From NCBI GenBank assembly GCA_032718475.1, contig JAUCBJ010007026.1, forward strand, positions 1-52,642: 52,642 bases of DNA. The letters are read 5' to 3'. Source of the stretch: Nemertoderma westbladi (lineage: Eukaryota > Xenacoelomorpha > Nemertodermatida > Nemertodermatidae). Positions 39,201-51,304 of the stretch are shown here, in pieces (positions within the stretch are counted from its first letter, which is position 1; the number at the start of each line of letters is the position of its first letter). The translations under genes were made by a program, and so were the position numbers. Under the pieces are notes generated by a model. The model did no database searches. It was not told where the DNA came from and saw nothing but the letters and a program-made list of their open reading frames with translations.

Positions 39201-41165
39201 CGTTACACTTGAAGGACTTAGAGATTACGTTAGTGATGGCGTTACACTTGAAGGACTTAGAGATTAAGTTAGTGATGGCGTTACACGTGAATGACTTAGA
39301 GATTAAGTTAGTGATGGCGTTACACGTGAAGGACTTAGAGATTAAGTTAGTGATGGCGTTACACGTGAAGGACTTAGAGATTATGTTAGTGATGGCGTTA
39401 CACGTGAAGGACTTAGTTACACGTGAAGGACTTAGAGATTACGTTAGTGATGGGAAGGCGTTACACGTGAAGGACTTAGAGATTAAGTTAGTGATGGCGT
39501 TACACGTGAAGGACTTAGAGATTAAGTTAGTGATGGCGTTACACTTGAAGGACTTAGAGATTACGTTAGTGATGGCGTTACACTTGAAGGACTTAGAGAT
39601 TAAGTTAGTGATGGCGTTAAACGTGAAGGACTTAGAGATTAAGTTAGTGATGGCGTTACACGTGAAGGACTTAGAGTTTAAGTTAGTGATGGCGTTACAC
39701 GTGAAGGACCTAGAGATTAAGTTAGTGATGGCGTTACACTTGAAGGACTTAGAGATTACGTTAGTGATGGCGTTACACTTGAAGGACTTAGAGATTAAGT
39801 TAGTGATGGCGTTACACGTGAATGACTTAGAGATTAAGTTAGTGATGGCGTTACACGTGAAGGACTTAGAGATTACGTTAGTGATGGCGTTACACGTGAA
39901 GGACTTAGAGATTACGTTAGTGATGGCGTTACACGTGAAGGACTTTGAGATTAAGTTAGTGATGGCGTTACACGTGAAGGACTTAGAGATTAAGTTAGTG
40001 ATGGCGTTACACGTGAAGGACTTAGAGATTAAGTTAGTGATGGCGTTACACGTGAAGGACCTAGAGATTAAGTTAGTGATGGCGTTACACGTGAAGGACT
40101 TAGAGACTACGTCAGTGATGGGATGGCGTTACACGTGAAGGACTTAGAGATTTAGGTGTTACACTTGAAGGACTTAGAGATTACGTTAGTGATGGCGTTA
40201 CACGTGAAGGACTTAGAGATTTAGGTGTTACACTTGAAGGACTTAGAGATTAAGTTGGTGATGGAGTTACACTTGAAGGACTTAGAGATTACGTTAGTGA
40301 TGGCGTTACACTTGAAGGACTTAGAGATTACGTTAGTGATGGCGTTACACGTGAAGGACTTAGAGATTACGTTAGTGATGGGATGGCGTTACACGTGAAG
40401 GACTTAGAGATTACGTTAGTGATGGGATGGCGTTACACGTGAAGGACTTAGAGATTAAGTTAGTGATGGTGTTACACTTGAAGGACTTAGAGATTACGTT
40501 AGTGATGGCGTTACACGTAAAGGACTTAGAGATTAATTTAGTGATGGCGTTACACGTGAAAGACTTATAGATTAAGTTAGTGATGGCGTTACACATGAAG
40601 GACTTGAGATTACGTTAGTGATTGGTTTTAAGGATTCCGTTAACTATTTTGTACAATTATTGTTACAATAATATGTATATTCATATTGTATGTATGCAAT
40701 AATACAAACTAAATAATTTGCTGATTTGAAAAATATTATTTTCAGCCATTGGGTCGATAAGTAAATCCGTAAAAAATATTACGGTTAATAAAGAAAGTGA
40801 CATTACATGACATTAAAGGGACTGTTGAATTTCTGGTATATATTTTAAATGTCAAATCCTGGATAATGATTGGCTAACAAGTAGCGTTACATTCGAGACA
40901 ACAAGTTCGATTGTGGGCGCTCTGTGAAATTAAGGCTTCTGATTGGCTAACAAGTAGCGTTACACCAGGGACAAAAAAGTTACATTGTGGACATTAGTTT
41001 TTCACGAATAAAACCTTACGACTTTACTAAATAAACGGCCCACTAGTGTATTCGAAATCGCCTCATCGAGTGCTCTCGAAATATGTATATATTTATATAG
41101 TTTTGACAAAAAAAAAGTTGACAATTTTTTCTCAAAATCTTGGCCACTTTTTGTGAGAACAACCC
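36261..41165. mobile_element. 4.9-kb terminal inverted repeat element containing a 39-bp array
   Basis: GGGTTGTTCTCACAAAAAGT plus GGCCA at 36261-36285 is repeated exactly inverted at 41141-41165, and both ends are flanked by AGGT (36257-36260, 41166-41169), a likely 4-bp target duplication. TGTAACGC recurs in the left interior (36.67, 36.85, 37.03 and 37.08 kb) and in inverted form (GCGTTACA) in the right interior (40.88 and 40.96 kb) and in every array unit. No transposase frame is recognisable; the 36868-37116 frame reads through these motifs and is not convincing. Non-autonomous; superfamily unassigned. Confidence 0.7.
37389..40622 (+). repeat. 39-bp minisatellite, about 83 copies
   Basis: The unit contains GTTAGTGATGGCGTTACACG and TGAAGGACTTAGAGATTAA. 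The length is a multiple of three, so + strand frames of 172, 337 and 418 codons (repeat LVMALHVKDLEIK) stay open, broken by partial units. Most units contain the palindrome CACGTG; a minority have CACTTG. Blocks with the truncated unit GACTTAGTTACACGTGAAGG recur at about 37.85, 38.53 and 39.41 kb, showing block duplication. Confidence 0.97.
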
Positions 41166-42377
41166 AGGTATATTATACTATAAATATGTAACCTAATAAC
41201 GGTAAAGGTATCCGCAATTAGTACTTAGCACCATGATACAGTTGTAATGTAGTGTCATTTACACTGATGACACGGACAATTTTTCTAAAAAACTTTATCA
41301 GATTGCTTGATATTTGAAACACAACTAGTTCACCTCACCGCGGTTGTTGCCATGAAGCCGGAATTTTCGATATTTTTATTTGCGAAATCGCATCCCATAA
41401 TAAATGGCCTGCAGCGTACGATAATTCTTACGATATTTCAACTCCTTATATCTCTGCCGTTTCTCAACGAAATTCAGATATTGTTACATATTTGGAAAGC
41501 TCGCAACGCAAGCTTTTTAATGATATCTATATAGATTATTACTAATGTTGCAAAAAACTTGTAAAACTAATTTAGAGGCAAAATCGAAAATTCCGGCTTT
41601 AGCATGAACGACTTGAGCTTCAATTTTCAAGAATTAATATGATAATGATTTAGAAAAAAATGGACAGTGTTATCAAAAATTAAGACAAGGGGGGGGGGGG
41701 GGGGGGGGAACTGGACGCAAAACCCGCCTCAATGTTAAATTCTCAATTTAGGGAAAGGAACAGGTTACAGTTGCACGTTATTTTAACCAAAACAATAAAC
41801 TAAATACAATAGAACAGGTTACAGTTTTATTATGAGTTATGTTATATATATTATGAGAGTAATCAGCTGTTATTTGCGTCGAATTTCCCCTGGAGAGGGA
41901 TGAATTTTTATTGCGTCCAGTTTCCCCCCTTATCTACAAAAATGACACTTGGTCAAAATCACTAAAAGTGTCCAAAACTAAACAAAAACATTAGACACGC
42001 CGTAACTTTTGACTTCCTCGATCATATCCAATAATTTATATCTTAAAATGACAACTATACGACAACTATATCTTAAAACTATACAAAATGGCATTACAGA
42101 GGCGACTTAACTTAAATCCCAAATATAGCTAGCGAAGTAAAATTTAATAGCTCCTCTTCATTGTGCTCAGTAAATACTCCTTAAAATAACTTTCGAATGA
42201 TATACTGTATGTTTATAATAGGTTTTGAAACAAAATATTTTTGACGAAAATCCCAACCGAATTTTGGCCACTTTTTGATTTCGACCCCACTATGTTAAGG
42301 GTCATATAACTGCATAGTGTATAGAAAGCAAACAGTAGGCTAGTTGGTGTTGCAGTTAAACCTAATCATTGAAGTAC
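41166..42377. repeat. Dispersed repeat region with 20-G run
   Basis: 41577-41890 is related to 2527-2905 in intron 1, partly in inverted order, and includes a 20-G run (41689-41708) and AACAATAAAC. Near 42270, TTGGCCACTTTTTGAT resembles the TIR of the 36.3-kb element, perhaps a decayed relative. No gene. Confidence 0.5.
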
Positions 42378-42381
42378 TTAA

Positions 42382-43313
42382 GCGCCATTTTCGTTAGCAA
42401 AACTTTTATAAGAAGTCTCATAAGTTATAATAATATAAAAATGTCCAAAAGTCTTTAAGAATTTGTAAAGAAATATTATAAAATACATAATAATAGAGAC
42501 TAAAATGACAATGTAACTTGACAAATAAGTACAGTACAGGCCACCAGAAAACGCAGATTTGTACAATTGTGAACACATTTTATCAAATGTGTACCAGTGT
42601 AATGTAATGTTGTTGAACGGGACAATTGAACATAATTGAATTGGCAACAACCAAAAATTTTTCGCCAAAGGATACAATTGAATACTTTTGAAACGCTTAG
42701 TAATCTGGAAACTCTCTGTAGTTTGCCGCTAACTGTCACTCACTGCAGCTGGAAATGCGATAAGGATATTGTTTACCTTTATAGTGTGCGGTTAATAGTG
42801 TCTAGTAGGCACGCCTATAGTTAGTGATGTTAAGGCATCTTCTGGTGTTTCTCTGTGCCCTCTCGGTGTCAGACTAATGGCGCGACATCTCCCTGCACTA
42901 AATTAATTATTCAATGGTCTAGGCTCCTCCATCCATATACCCATCCACTCCGATACACTCCATGAACCTCCATGTGGTCTTGTATGTAGTTCTCTCTCTA
43001 CCAATACAGCCCATGTTCGCAATGTTACGCCCTGTGGGCTCTCTCATCTACCTGATATCAGACATACAGGTGCACCGCACACGGTCCCAGCATGTTAGCC
43101 TCCTGCTGTGTGATATAGAAGATAACTCGCCATAACCTGCCAATCAGATGACTTGAACAAATGTGTTCACATGTGATCACATTGGATGAAATCTGCTTTT
43201 TCTGGTGGCCTGTACTGTATAAAGTACTGTCTGTAAGCACGAATCGAGAAAAAAGCAGCATTTTGGTATCTTTTGGATAATTTTTATACAACTTTTGCTA
43301 ACTAAAATGGCAT
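42382..43313. mobile_element. TTAA-flanked foldback element
   Basis: The left end (GCCATTTTCGTTAGCAAAAC) matches the inverted right end (reading TTTTGCTAACTAAAATGGC on the + strand). A further inverted pair lies inside: AGTACAGGCCACCAGAAAA near 42531 against TTTTCTGGTGGCCTGTACT near 43198. TTAA flanks both sides (42378-42381, 43314-43317). 932 bp, no transposase. TTAA targets are used by piggyBac and Kolobok groups. Confidence 0.65.
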
Positions 43314-43317
43314 TTAA

Positions 43318-44179
43318 TATCTTTTTCTCACGTGGATGCCTCCATTATTTCCTATTATAAGCGTATTTAATTTTTTATTACTCTGTTTATTTGATTGTGC
43401 TGTTTATTTTTGTAATTTTATTGCTTTTTATCATGTGCAATATTTATGGATTTTAAAATATAAAACCAAATTCCATCATTATTTCATCTCTTTAGTTTTG
43501 CTTATGCTTAAGCGCAGGGGAAAATATAAAAGCGGCTTAAACAGTTAGAAGAACAGATTTATAGGTAAATTTGAAATTTTCATCTGAGAAATCGCTCTGA
43601 GAAATTGAGGGGGGGGGGGGGGGGGCTATGGGGGCCACTGCCCCCCACCCCAGTTTATGTCTTGTTCTCTCGTCTTGTTCACAATTAATTAAAAATTAAT
43701 AATAATATCGTTGTAAATCAATATTATTGGATTCACATACTACTTCTGCCCACTGACCTGACCTGACACCCCACCATTCCATTTGGTCCAATTATAATGG
43801 TACTTACGGGCACTGCCAGAGCCTGTGCCGAAATACATTGTGTGGTTTACCGTTATGTATTTTTTCTATGTTGCTACTCACAACTCAGGGCTGGAAAGCT
43901 TGTTGGCAGACCGCATCTCTTTATAGATTTTGATAGCAATTCAAGATTGCAGTTCATATAATTACTAAACATACACAAAAGCTCCAGGTTCTCTCATTGG
44001 CTACCAGGGCAGGGGTTGTTCGCTGTTGACCTACAGTATTGTCTGCAGTATGGGAACCAGCTTGCAGCTAATAGTTAAGGCTAGGCGCTGATGGTTGCTT
44101 GCGCTGGTATACATATATATCTAAAATTTTGTTTTTTGTAATTTTAACCTTAACTTTTGTACTTATTTATGCCTACAAA
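43318..44179. other. Intergenic sequence with poly-G tract
   Basis: No gene supported. 17-G run at 43609-43625, followed by GGGGGCCACTGCCCCCC. Confidence 0.45.
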
Positions 44180-44590
44180 TTTTAAACTCGAGAGGTTTAA
44201 TTAAATCCGACAAAGTTATTGGCATGTCAAAATCGTAACAACAACAACTAATTGCAATTGTTGGCCCACTCCCTAACAGTGTCATTTCGCCAAGGGTCCG
44301 TCAACTTCGTGGCTCGCCCCACACACTCTTCAACAATATTGATTTTTACTTTATGTACTAAATTATCTCTCACTTTGCTATATGCCCCCAAAACCCAGTT
44401 ATGGGTTTGTCCCCCCCCCCCCCCCCCAGATTTGGATTGATAATTGAACCAGCTAGGGCGGTTTACGGAGCCCCTAAAGGGACCTTTTGTGAAGATAGAT
44501 ATATTTAATAACACGTTCACACGTGTTTTTGCTACCACATTCTAACGTATTTAGCTACTGTACCACATTCGAACGTGTTACGTAATACTA
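44180..44590. repeat. Mixed dispersed repeats
   Basis: 44180-44330 is an inverted partial copy of the 31-kb repeat (AACTTCGTGGCTCGCCCCAC). A 17-C run is at 44411-44427. ACGGAGCCCCTAAAGGGAC at 44465 begins a relative of the 27.07-kb repeat. Confidence 0.55.
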
Positions 44591-46500
44591 ATAGGCAGTT
44601 ATTTTTTTGCCCCTTTTTTGCCTCTTTTTACCCCTTTTTTTTATTTACACATATGACCCCTTTTATTGTTCTATATGACCCCTTTTTTCCGACATTCAGA
44701 CTGTACTGAATCAACATCCAGACTATGATTCACACAGTAAACGAATAGAACATTGAATAAAAACAAGTACAAATTACATTACAAAGTATAGGCCTAATTG
44801 AATTAAATCAACTCTGTGCAGCTCTCCTTAACATGCACACAGGATGGCGACTACTGTAAAGCATTTTTCTAACCAAAAATAATCGATCGGGATCATTGTT
44901 AGAAACCGCTGCTAATGGGTTCTAAGAAAACTTATCACGCTAACTTATAATTTTTTAATAGAATAGATAGTGAGAGAAGACGAAAAAGTGATTAAAATGG
45001 TGACATAAAAAAATTATAGGGTGTTTTGCCATTCAATGTGAGCTGATTTGTTGGTGATACCGTAGGTGTTTACACGAATGGTTCTGGTTTCATGGAAATT
45101 AGTATAAAACCGTGATTTATTTTATTCTGCCAGTATGTTTAATATGCATTTTGTATTGCGTATTATTAGATAGAACTACAATAGTTGGGTTGTATAGCCA
45201 AGTTTATAAGTAGTATAAACGATGAATGTCTAAAATTAATTCCCAAATAATAACAAAAAGTAAAGGTACATATTTATTTCACTTCAAAGCATGTTAACAG
45301 ATTGATATAATGTCATTAAAAGCAATTTAAAATAACTTCTATAACGCCAAACAACGAGTTACTTCGATTAGCTTCCTAACTAAACTATAGAAATTATTGG
45401 TTTAGATTTACAGTTTAAGCAACACATTACAGAACACCTATCTGTTATTATACTGTACATTTATTTACTGGTCCTGTCGGATTAGTTCTTGAATTATCTC
45501 TATTGGAACTACATTTGGTCGCCCAATCGGTGCCGGTATCCCACTACAACCACACAGGTCCAGGTCCAACTACCACTCAACCTTCCCATTTCCTATTTCA
45601 CCTTCCGTCAGAAAAACGAATAAAAAAAACGTATCCTGATTATCTTCAATGGAGCCAATGGCGCAAAATTTCCGCAAACACGATATGTGTTTAGTGGGTT
45701 TGAAAAATTAATTTAATTTAAAATATTAAGGGAGCAGGTTGCAATTGGGGTGTTTTCTAACCAAAACAATAAACGAGACTTTATTTCACTTGCGGTCAAT
45801 GTGCGCCACTATCTGCTCTACTTCCTCGTAATTAATTGTCAAATTCCATATCGCATTTCCCCTTAAAACTTACAATGATACTCTTAGTTGTTGTAAAGAG
45901 TAAATTTCCAAACAATAATCAATACAACTATTTCAACTAGATAATAAATTAATGTCAAGTGAAAAGAAAATAACTAAATTGAATTTCCCACCCAACAAAA
46001 TAAATATAAAAATAAATGTAAAAATATTATTAAATGATACAGTATAAAGCAGGGAGTTATAAAACCCGAAAGTAACGAAAATGACGAAATTATCAACGAA
46101 AATATCGAATTTATCAAACAATCTACAAATTCTCGCTCTCCAGTACGATCGGTCTTATTAGAAGGCACACTTTACATTTTTTAATTAATAAAATCCGATA
46201 ATTTCGCCCCATTTTCGACCTTAAAAGTAATTTAATACAAAATACTGTCTGCTAGTTGGTTGTTAGCTGTTCACCAATGGCGGCTAGGATGAAATCAGTG
46301 TACTGCAGTATTGGTCTGGTGCATTACAGATGTGGTGCTACAGATGTACAGACCTACAACAGTACAACAGCCCTGCTATCAGCCTACAGGAGCTGTTGCG
46401 GTGACAGAGAGAGATAACGTCCCATGGGGAAGGGCGTAGGGGGTACAGGTTAAGTATTTATTCTTGACTATCAGATACCGGTAGAAGATGATTATTAAAA
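44591..46500. other. AT-rich intergenic DNA with a dispersed repeat at 45.5-45.83 kb
   Basis: 45500-45830 resembles 34560-34960. 44608-44695 is pyrimidine-rich (GACCCCTTTT repeats). No gene supported. Confidence 0.45.
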
Positions 46501-46504
46501 GAAG

Positions 46505-46906
46505 GAACGATGGCGACGGCGTCTATCAAACCCGCAATGATGGCGACGGAGTCTATTAAACCAGAACGATGGCGACGGAGTCTATTAAATCTGGAACAAT
46601 GGCGACGGAGTATATTAAACCCCAGAACCCGGAACGATGGCGACGGAGTCTATTAAACCCAGAAAGATGGCGACTGAGTCTATTAAACCCGGAACGATGG
46701 AGTATATTAAACCCGGAACGATGGCGACGGAGTCTATTAAACCCGGAAGCTGGAGCGATGGTGTCTATTAAACCCGGAATGATGGCGACGGAGTCTATTA
46801 AACTTGGAACGATGGCGACTGAGTCTATTATACCCGGAACGATGGCGACGGAGTCTATTAAACCCGGAATTACAAGAGCGATTGAATGCTGAGTCTATTA
46901 AACCCC
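46505..46906 (+). repeat. 30-bp minisatellite, about 13 units
   Basis: The unit contains GATGGCGACGGAGTCTATTA and AACCCGGAAC; some units are shortened. One frame stays open (46569-46892) because 30 is a multiple of three, but frame changes and internal loss argue against coding. Confidence 0.9.
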
Positions 46907-47099
46907 TCAACCCCGAGGGATTGTGATGCCAATCAAATAGCCCCATACGATTATACATTGAACAATAGAGTTTCAAAGTCAGACTGGTTTGTCGCCAATA
47001 CTAAAATTATAATAATATATTTTTATATTGATAATTTTGAAATTATTTAACATCAATCTTGTAGAGATATCACATTAGAGACTGGTAGACCATAGAACA

Positions 47100-47432
47100 T
47101 GGCTCGCCCCATTATATACCAGGATAGGTATATATAGTAGAGTAGTGGATATAGTTCCATACATACTTACTTATTATTATGTCTGTCAGTAGTCTGTCAG
47201 TACATATCATGCAGTAGTCATGCAGATATAGTTATCTGAGAGTATCAGAATATAAGATATGAAGTACCACAGTCTGACAGTGTTATGCTCACCAGTATGT
47301 TCATATCCCCATATGGCGCAGTATTGTAGTCAGTCAGGAACTCTAACAGTGCTCCTTAAGTGAAGAGTTAAGCTTTCGTGCGGACTCGGATCTTTGGCGG
47401 ACAGCCTACAAATCAGCAAATAGAAGGAAGGG
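47100..47432 (+). other. Leader of the gypsy-like element, LTR not resolved
   Basis: Contains TATATATAG and repeated CAGTAGTC/GTCTGTCAG phrases. TTTGGCGGACAGCC near 47392 could be a primer binding site. No 3' LTR copy was found, so LTR limits cannot be set. Confidence 0.3.
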
Positions 47433-49591
47433 ATGGACGAAAAAAACACGACAGCCGCCGGATCGGAGGTGACTGAGTTCGCGGGCGGGTCGGACGACAC
47501 CGACCCCGCTGTGGATCTCCTCGCCGACCTTCGATCGGAAATGGCACATCAAGAGGCTGCAGCAGACGCACGCCTCGATCGCCTTACGCAGCTGCTGGAT
47601 CGGCAGCGGGCAGCGGCGGACGCACAGATTGCTCAACTCTTCGGGGCGCTTCAGGTGCAACAGCAGCAGGGCGCTGCGCAGCCCCAGGTTGGTGTGGCGG
47701 CCGCCCCGGTTCCCGGCGCGAACCCCGCTCGACGCCGGGTATTCGACATTATGGGCGTTGAGAAAATTGATGGCGATGTAGAGTTTACATCATTGCGACG
47801 GTGGCGCGAGGCGTGGCGGGTGCATGCGTACCGTCAACAGGCCTCCACGTTTCCACGCGTCGAACAGGTTTACGCATTGGTGTCCGCACTCGGGCGGGAC
47901 CTACAGCAAACAGTCACAGTCACTCTCGGTGTCGACATCGACGACGACGCGACAACAACCGACTCCATCATGGACGCCATCCAGACGCATCTTTGTTCCA
48001 AACGATCGATCGCGATTGACGGTATTAAATTCCACGGGCGGAAACAAGGGCCAAACGAATCCTTGACTCGTTTCGAATAGCTCTAGAAGAACTTGCTGAT
48101 AACGCAGAACCATGTGCACCCTGCAGGGACAGGCAGATAGTGACACAGGTTCTGGTCGGAGTTCGGTCATCCGAAACGCGAACCGAGCTCCTCAAGGTGT
48201 TACCCCAACCCACTCTGGCTGACTGCGTTCGGATTTGTCAGTCGAGGGAGGCGTTCGGATTTGTCAGTCGAGGGAGGCGAGCGAACACAACGACGACGTG
48301 ATCGGTAGCGGGAAATCCATCGCCAAGGTGACGTTGTCCTACAAACGTGGACGATCCGAGGACAGGCGACCGCCCGCACCGCAATCAGACAGCAAGGACT
48401 CAGCGTGTACGAGTTGCAGACGGGAACACGCTGCAGGGAAATCCAACTGTCCGGCGAAGAACGCGCGCTGCAATGCGTGCGGTAAAATGGGACATTTCCG
48501 CGCCGTCTGTCGCTCTAAAGCGACCAGAAAACCAAAAGGTAAAGACCCTGCGACAGTCAATACAGTAACGGAAGGCGACGGAGTAAACTCGATCAACTTC
48601 GCGTGCAGGCTCCCACGCATCACCGTTAACATGTTCGCCTGGGACGACGACGAGATACAGGGGAAAATCCGCAATGTCCTCCCGGATAGCGGCGCCGCGG
48701 CCACCATGCTGAATCAGGACATATTCAGTCGTATGGGGGGCCGCGTACGGCACCTCACACCGTACCCATCCGCCGACCTACGCGCCGCGAATCAACTTCC
48801 CCTCGAGATAGTCGGACTTTTCCACGCGAGAGTGGATTAGGCAGGAAACTCGACTGAATCCCTGGTCGCGATATCTCCGGAGGTGGAGGGATTGATACTA
48901 TCGTACGAGGCGCTACGAGGACTCAACCTTCTCCACCCCAACTTCCCTCTACCCTTCGTGTTGGTGTCAGCCGTGACGTCATCGCTACCCCTCCCGAGCA
49001 TTCGGGATGGATTGATGGGTGAGTTTAAAGACGTGTTCAACGACGTCGAGGAGGAGCTTGGGACGATGAAGGGGGACCCGATGCGGGTCGAGTTGAAGGA
49101 CGGCGCCACGCCATTCCACGCCAACGGCGCGCGACCGATTCCATACGCACTACGCGACGAGGTGAGGGAGCACCTCGATGCCATGGAGCGACGGGACGTC
49201 ATTGAGCGGGTCACCGATCCCACGGAATGGGCCCACCCACTCACAGTCGCTCGTAAACCCAACGGGAAGATTCGGGTTTGCGTGGACTTACGACATCTGA
49301 ACGACCAGATAAAGCGGCCATACTACCCCACACCCAGTGCACGGGTGGTGGTGATGGGGATCTCCACCACGGCGCAGTTCTTCTCCGTATTCATGCTGCG
49401 GCCGGTTACTGGCAGGTTCCCCTCGAGCCAGCTTCACAACTCCTCACCACGTTTGTTACCCCATGGGGGAGGTACAAATTTAAACGGAGTGTGATGGGTC
49501 TCATCTCCAGCGGAGATGAATTCAACCGCCGCGGCGACGACGCGCTACGCAGACTCCCCGGGATGGTTAAAGTCGTCGATGACAACCACTA
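47433..49591 (+). pseudogene. Broken Ty3/gypsy-like retrotransposon (gag, protease, partial RT)
   Basis: The gag frame opens with an ATG at 47433 and stops at 48080 after a frameshift. A 26-bp tandem duplication at 48227-48278 shifts the frame again. The next frame (to 48840) has a CCHC zinc knuckle (CNACGKMGHFRAVC) preceded by a degenerate one (CTSC) and a retropepsin motif DSGA. An in-frame TAG at 48838-48840 precedes the RT. RT motifs include a Pro-rich entry, KPNGKIRVCVDLRHLN and, one frame away after a shift near 49390, GYWQVPL, FKRSVMGL and VVDD. The sequence is cut right after VDD by a palindromic repeat, so RNase H, integrase and the 3' LTR are missing. Its codons are GC-rich, unlike the AT-rich surroundings. 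Confidence 0.8.
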
Positions 49592-49810
49592 GGCCACAGG
49601 TTCTTGAGATATGGAGTATTAATTTCAAAGCCAGCTGCCATTTTATTAGCCCCTGATTTTTGATTATTATACTCCATATCTCAAGAACCTGTGGCCTAGT
49701 GGTTGTAGTCTCGGCTTCCACCTCGAGGTCCCAGGTTCGACTCTGACACCACGCCGATGAGACCCAGTAAGGTCGAAACACATACGTGGTTTGGAGAGAT
49801 ATGAGATATT
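49583..49810 (+). repeat. tRNA-box SINE with 37-bp perfect inverted repeat
   Basis: 49583-49619 and 49669-49705 are perfect reverse complements (37 bp) with a 49-bp spacer. The right copy opens a tRNA-like segment with A box TGGCCTAGTGGTTGTAG and B box GGTTCGACTCT. It probably arose from a rearranged or doubly inserted SINE. It interrupts the gypsy-like RT. Confidence 0.65.
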
Positions 49811-50060
49811 AATTTCAAGAAAAAATACGCGATTCCTAAATTTGTACACTACCCGGTTAAAAAGTACGCATGTGATGGGATTAGTCCTACAATTGCGCCA
49901 ATAAAAGATAAGTTATTTTCGGTAAAATAAACTTATCATTCGAGGTTAAGACCCCTAGATCCCTTCCTATAATAAATGTATAATAACAAACACATCAAAA
50001 AATACAGCTTGCCAACACATTGTTACTATCAATAATAGAATATGTAGTTATAGCATATTC
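49811..50060. other. AT-rich spacer
   Basis: No feature recognised. Confidence 0.4.
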
Positions 50061-51304
50061 TGTAGGTATTGGCCGAAAGGTATTATCGCTCCGAAAGCTA
50101 GTGACTGGGGGACTTGTCTTTGTGTGCGCTGCATTAATCCTCAGTTGATGGTGGAAAGCCTCATAAATTCAAAGTTGCTTCCACATGGTACCTCAGCTGA
50201 TGAGTTGTGTTGTCGGGAAAATTCAACTTGGTCAGATAACCTCGGTTCCGACCGAGCTATGATTAATGTTCAGTCTTGGGTGCAACAAGAATTTGATGGC
50301 AAGAAGACCTGGCGAAAGGTGGATAGGCAACTACGCTTAGGATCATTTATTCCCATTCTGTTGGAGGAATTAGCTGAGTTAAAGGAGCACATCGAACGTG
50401 TAATCTGCCAATTTCGGGCTGTCAAAGATGCTAAGAAGAGGTGTGCTGTGGACAGTATGATAGACTATCATGTATAGACTATCATTTGTACTATCATTGA
50501 TAGTACAAATAGATTGGAGTGAGAACTATAAGGTCCCACACCCTGCAGAAATTCATAGTGCCTATTATTCTCAAGAGAGTATTTCCTTAAATCCAATTAC
50601 ATGTATGTCCTGGAAAGGTGAGTCTGAATCTGCTGGGAAATCCTTTGCTGCCCTCAGTCTTGACACAAACCACCGAGCCCCAGCAGTATTTGCCAGCGTG
50701 TGCGAATTTCTCGAACAAGAGCTGAAAAACGAAAAGTTAAATGCGATTACAATAATTTCTGATTCACCTATGGCTCAATATCGGAATCGATTCATCGTGA
50801 ATCTTTTTCAAAGTTATGCTCAGGATAAAGCTATTTTACTACGATGGATTTATTTAGAAGCTGTGCACGGTAAGGGGCCTTCGGACGGGGTCGGTGGAAC
50901 ATTGAAACGTACACTGGATACAATTATAGGAATGAATGTTTCAAGCCTGACACCAGACTGCGATACTCTAGTTAATATTTTAAATACTCGGGTTAGGACA
51001 ACTATATTAACCTACACAACTTCAGACATTTTGAAGGCAGAGGAAAAGTTGATTCCACCTCCAGCTGCTATTATAGGCATTGGCAAATGCCATGAAATAC
51101 TCTTCGATCCAACTAATAGTCGCATTGTCCTGAAGACTACTTCATGTGGGCCTGCGTGTGAGAGCTACGATGTTTCATTCATGGGGAGATCCGCCCGTTG
51201 AACTTAATTCCTATTGCAGATATTGAGGAAAACTGCTCGATGGAGATGACAGAAGAAGTAGATGAGGGTTCTGACTATGATGCACCATTTCTGGGGTTTG
51301 ATAA
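50061..51304 (+). pseudogene. Broken transposase-like gene
   Basis: A first frame is open to TAG at 50475-50477 and includes ASDWGTCLCVRC followed by INPQL. A second frame (about 50512-51201) has IDWSENY, HSAYYSQES, ISDSPMAQYRNRF and HGKGPSDGVGGTLKR. A frame change near 51185 is followed by an acidic tail (EEVDEGSDYDAPF) and stop at 51304. The DWSENY, ISD and HGKGxxDGxGGxxKR motifs recur in a large uncharacterised metazoan family that looks transposon-derived with an RNase H-like fold; I cannot name the superfamily. A short insertion with a palindrome (ATTTGTACTATCA/TTGATAGTACAAAT) at 50484-50510 breaks it. Confidence 0.6.

Noticed and set aside
37360-40138. Long + strand ORFs of the LVMALHVKDLEIK repeat
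   Set aside because: The unit is 39 bp, so frames stay open automatically; partial units break them and the array lies within a TIR element.
46569-46892. MATESIKPGT-repeat ORF
   Set aside because: 30-bp minisatellite; frame changes within it and no flanking coding sequence.
48838-48840. Programmed UAG readthrough between protease and RT
   Set aside because: The same frame continues past it, but other frameshifts in the element make a nonsense mutation the simpler reading.
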